A DNA stretch of 8,948 bases from Spirulina sp. DLM2.Bin59 (GTDB taxonomy: Bacteria > Cyanobacteriota > Cyanobacteriia > Cyanobacteriales > Spirulinaceae). The DNA is taken from assembly GCA_007693875.1 (NCBI GenBank), contig RECT01000123.1:1-8948 (forward strand), in the 5' to 3' direction. Positions 6,505 to 8,948 of this stretch are shown here, one piece after another (positions within the stretch are counted from its first letter, which is position 1; every line of letters begins with the position of its first letter). The notes beneath the pieces were generated by a model. The model had not been told where the DNA came from. It searched no databases and saw only the letters and a list, made by a program, of their open reading frames with translations. The position numbers and the translations under genes are program-made.

Positions 6505-7203
6505 TCAGGGTTGTTGCTCTTGATCCCATCGCGTTTGTTGATTTAAGCCAATTTGACGATATAAATCTGATAGTGAGTCATCAATTGCTGTGGTTTTGCC
6601 AAATTCTGCAAGGTGGGCTTCGAGGAGATCAATGGCATCATTAAACAAACGTTCTGCTTTATAGATTTCCACAATTGCCAGTGTTTTTTGGAGGGGACTG
6701 AGGGTCTGATCTAGCTCGGCGATCGCGGTGTTGATCTGCTGTTCTGTTGCTGATGTTAACCAAATGAATGAGGTTTGGTCTTGATGGTTGCCATTGTAGG
6801 TGCTGACCTCGATCCTGTAGGTTTGACCCCGGACTAATTCTGGCCCATCGTAGAGAATAAAGGGTTCGGAGGTTTCTTGTTCCCAAGTTAACTGATTAGG
6901 CCCCTGAATCTTGACAATATAGCGGGTTTCGCCTTCGACGGCATACCACCGCACCAGGGGGCGATCGCTCAAAATCACACTACGCCGAGGGCTAATAATA
7001 TGAGGCTTATCAGGATCGAGCTCATCCCGATAGCAATCCCCATGTTCATCACATTCAAGGTCTTCAGATGCTGGAGATTGAGCAAAAGCCGGAATTATAT
7101 TCAGCATGAACAGATACACTGAAAAAATCCCCTGAATCAACAAAAGGAAAGCGATCAAAAACCTTGCTAATGTCTTTGCTCCTGAACTATGCTGTGAAAT
7201 CAT
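6505..7203 (-). CDS. Exported Fn3-like/TPR-like protein, partner of the CHAT protease
   Basis: A 232-residue protein with a long hydrophobic N-terminal segment (about 12-38) and a signal-peptidase-like site AFA|Q at 41/42, so it is predicted to be periplasmic, lumenal or secreted. The mature start is acidic and carries the only two cysteines (C51, C57, in CDEHGDC). Residues about 67-150 look like a beta-sandwich of fibronectin type III style: SPRRSVILSDRPLVRWYAV, then Y/V/I strands, RGQTYRIEV and SFIWL. Residues about 152-220 are helical and TPR-like (IYKAERLFNDAIDLLEAHLAEFG ends about 202). This arrangement resembles small exported proteins encoded next to CHAT genes in many cyanobacteria, but I cannot assign a Pfam family with certainty. 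The start is fixed by AGGAG six bases upstream, lying inside the end of the CHAT gene only 3 bp away, so the two are almost certainly one operon with coupled translation. Confidence 0.85.
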   Translation of the reverse strand: MISQHSSGAKTLARFLIAFLLLIQGIFSVYLFMLNIIPAFAQSPASEDLECDEHGDCYRDELDPDKPHIISPRRSVILSDRPLVRWYAVEGETRYIVKIQGPNQLTWEQETSEPFILYDGPELVRGQTYRIEVSTYNGNHQDQTSFIWLTSATEQQINTAIAELDQTLSPLQKTLAIVEIYKAERLFNDAIDLLEAHLAEFGKTTAIDDSLSDLYRQIGLNQQTRWDQEQQP

Positions 7204-7206
7204 AAC

Positions 7207-8946
7207 CTACTCCTGTGATTGATTAAGATAATTTTCTGCAAATTTAGACCACTGCAATTCTTCGATACGGTCTTTACGGACACGATTGACACAGATTTGA
7301 AAATGTTCCCGAATTTCTGATTTTAAATAATCTGGATCTTGCTGATATTTAATTTTTCCCAATAAACAATGTGCTGCTTTACCTTTAGGAATATACTCTA
7401 AGGATTTTTCTAGCACAAACTGAGCTTTTTGTAAACTCCCTTGCTCAAAATAAATCCAACCTTGATTTTTATAAATCGAATACTGACCAAGATTGGTTTT
7501 CCTTTTATTGACGAGATCTTGACAACTATGCAATAAAGATTCCGCCTCTAAGAGTTCACCGGTATGAATGAATTGGACAACTTTGCCAGTACAAGCGGCC
7601 GGATTGCCCAACCTTACAGCAATATCTAGATGATGATCTCGCTTCGGATAGTCTTTCATTTTTTCATAAAATCGAGACAAATTATTATGCACTGATCCAT
7701 TACGAGAATTCAGTCTGACCGCAAGATCTAAATTCTGCTTTGCACAAATCAAATCGCTCTGATTAATGCAATTAGCCCCCTGTTTGTTAAAGTGGGCTGC
7801 AAGATTGGGTGTAATAATTGATAGGCTTAAGACCAAAACTCCCAAAATCAGGCTGAAAGCCCTTAAGGGTAAACGCCTCTTTTGAAGTGGTGATGACTTC
7901 GGTTTCACTGGAGCGCGAAGATCTGCCCAGGTGAGATCGGCAGCTTCTGGTTGTTGACAGAGTACCGGCAACCAACTGACACAGGGGTAATCCTGCTCCA
8001 AATACTGGAGCCGCTCCTGAGCTTCCCGCACCGCCAACGTCAGCGGCTTCGGTTCCGTGGGATGGGCAAAAGCTGAGAGGAAATAATCGAGAAAATACTG
8101 CGCCGCCGCATCGGGAATCCGCTCCCGCATGACAATAATCGCCGGTAAATTGAGATCCGCTAAATCCTGCGCCAACTTCAACCCATCACAGGAATTAAAA
8201 ATCGCCAACTTTAACCCCTGATCAATCGCCTTACTGAGGGCAAACTTCAGATCAGCAATAGCCACACTCTCAAACTCATTGAGGAAAAATTCCCCCTGCG
8301 GCCCCGTACTCGAACTATGGCCCGCAAAAAACAGAATATCCGGGCGTTGTTCCCAAAGTTTCTCCCCCAACACCTTCCGAGGCGTAGCAATCAATGGTGG
8401 TAAAATCTCCGTATCCGGCGGTAACTTATCCTGTAACAACAACAGATCCGCCTCAATATCAATCCCCGTACTATCCCCCAACACCGCCAAAACCCTAACG
8501 CGAGATTGACAGGGAGACAAAGGCAGAGAATGCGATCGCCTCGGTAAACTTAAACTCACCCCCCCATGGCGGTAGCGTTGAAACAGATTACAGATATGCC
8601 AAGGCAACCATTGCAAAATCGGGTCTTGGGTATGGATCACAAACCGCACTCGATCCATACCATTGAGGTGATGCAGTAATTCCTCTCGAATCGGCTGAAA
8701 ATCTGGGGAATAATCCAGCCAATCATTTAAGCCTGCCGTCAGATCCACTGCTGCATCGCGAATCGAAATATGGGTGACTTCATCCAGGGCCTCCAAACCT
8801 CGAAAACCCCGATAGGCCAAATGGCACTGTTGACGATAGCTCTCCCGCACCTGCTGATAAACCTTGAACAAAACCGGATCAGGGGGCAATGTGCCATCCA
8901 TTTCCGTCAGCGTTTGGTCAGAGGTGTAGATCCGTAGGTGCAGATC
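7207..8946 (-). CDS. CHAT-domain protease with one membrane segment and TPR-like tail, 5'-truncated by window edge
   Basis: Caspase-like CHAT cysteine protease. The first Met (ATG 8901) gives 564 residues, but 15 further codons are open to the window edge and read LHLRIYTSDQTLTE before MDGTLPPDP, which fits the usual strand-plus-LPPxP lead-in of cyanobacterial CHAT proteins; the true start therefore lies outside. Numbering from Met 8901: N-terminal region with LPWHICNLFQRY (99-110); CHAT domain about 130-312, with the catalytic dyad H195 (FFAGHSSS) and C238 (IFNSCDGL). A basic stretch KPKSSPLQKRR (333-343) precedes a single membrane segment (about 345-366), predicting the protease inside and the C-terminus outside. 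The C-terminal part (about 374-560) has TPR-like helices (for example YKNQGWIYFEQGSLQKAQ, 477-494) and six cysteines (378, 386, 437, 460, 512, 537), possibly disulfide-bonded. GC drops from about 55% (7861-8160) to about 36% (7201-7860). Substrate unknown. Confidence 0.92.
   Translation of the reverse strand, partial: DLHLRIYTSDQTLTEMDGTLPPDPVLFKVYQQVRESYRQQCHLAYRGFRGLEALDEVTHISIRDAAVDLTAGLNDWLDYSPDFQPIREELLHHLNGMDRVRFVIHTQDPILQWLPWHICNLFQRYRHGGVSLSLPRRSHSLPLSPCQSRVRVLAVLGDSTGIDIEADLLLLQDKLPPDTEILPPLIATPRKVLGEKLWEQRPDILFFAGHSSSTGPQGEFFLNEFESVAIADLKFALSKAIDQGLKLAIFNSCDGLKLAQDLADLNLPAIIVMRERIPDAAAQYFLDYFLSAFAHPTEPKPLTLAVREAQERLQYLEQDYPCVSWLPVLCQQPEAADLTWADLRAPVKPKSSPLQKRRLPLRAFSLILGVLVLSLSIITPNLAAHFNKQGANCINQSDLICAKQNLDLAVRLNSRNGSVHNNLSRFYEKMKDYPKRDHHLDIAVRLGNPAACTGKVVQFIHTGELLEAESLLHSCQDLVNKRKTNLGQYSIYKNQGWIYFEQGSLQKAQFVLEKSLEYIPKGKAAHCLLGKIKYQQDPDYLKSEIREHFQICVNRVRKDRIEELQWSKFAENYLNQSQE
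7210..7214 (-). promoter_or_regulatory. Ribosome binding site AGGAG, embedded in the end of the CHAT gene
   Basis: On the minus strand AGGAG lies six bases before ATG 7203. It overlaps the last codons of the upstream CHAT gene (Gln-Glu, then TAG), so ribosomes finishing the CHAT message are placed at the next start. This is the best Shine-Dalgarno sequence I saw in the window and it decides the start of the exported protein. Confidence 0.8.
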
Positions 8947-8948
8947 AA

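Larger units (their letters stand above)
2700..8539. repeat. HIP1 octamers GCGATCGC, eleven copies
   Basis: Exact copies begin at 2700, 3415, 3717, 3874, 4580, 5244, 5311, 5799, 6719, 6961 and 8532. HIP1 is the highly iterated palindrome of many cyanobacterial genomes. None occurs in 1-2699, and none between 6968 and 8532, a gap that includes the AT-rich 3' part of the CHAT gene. The sites mark resident, long-adapted DNA. Confidence 0.9.

Noticed and set aside
5965..6546. 193-codon + strand frame opposite the PBP gene
   Set aside because: It is the antisense shadow of the FHA and membrane-anchor coding region, with Gly/His/Gln-rich low-quality protein and no ribosome site. The minus-strand PBP is unambiguous.
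1..8948. CRISPR array, tRNA, rRNA, riboswitch or NtcA/CRP-type operator
   Set aside because: I saw no regularly spaced direct repeats, no tRNA cloverleaf, no rRNA segment, and no clear GTA-N8-TAC or TGTGA-N6-TCACA operator in the gaps between genes.

Overview
The window looks like chromosomal DNA of a cyanobacterium. Four things point there: eleven exact copies of the HIP1 octamer GCGATCGC between 2700 and 8539; a DUF3120-type membrane protein, a family largely confined to cyanobacteria; a CyaB1-like class III adenylyl cyclase; and a CHAT-domain protease paired with an exported Fn3/TPR-like protein. The host background is GC-rich (about 61% by hand count over 4981-5220). I cannot name the genus.

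Layout. Bases 2-1945 (+) hold a large gene of unknown function that runs off the left edge. It is AT-rich (about 39% GC in its first 420 bases), has no HIP1 site and is probably laterally acquired. Bases 1946-2378 contain no convincing gene but hold a tract with repeated TGTCA/TGAC words (2010-2048), a perfect 28-bp palindrome (2135-2162) and weak promoter-like sequence. Then come two + strand genes: a polytopic DUF3120 protein (2379-3074) and an FHA-adenylyl cyclase (3156-4145). They meet, tail to tail across 28 bp, a class A penicillin-binding protein carrying an N-terminal FHA domain (4174-6393, minus). A decayed copy of the 28-bp palindrome sits in the junction and contributes the PBP stop codon. 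Upstream of the PBP gene on the same strand lies a two-gene operon: a CHAT protease with one membrane segment and a TPR-like C-terminal tail (7207-8946, cut by the right edge), followed after 3 bp by an exported Fn3-like/TPR-like protein (6505-7203).

How the genes may work together (inference). Two neighbouring proteins carry FHA domains, which bind phosphothreonine: one would make cAMP and the other would build peptidoglycan. A Ser/Thr kinase signal could therefore reach both second-messenger and cell-wall outputs. The CHAT pair looks like a transmembrane protease module, with the catalytic domain predicted inside and a cysteine-containing TPR tail predicted outside, where the exported partner would also be. 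The unexplained items most worth following are the orphan AT-rich gene, the sharp base-composition break inside the CHAT gene at its membrane segment, and the palindromic repeat found in two states of decay.
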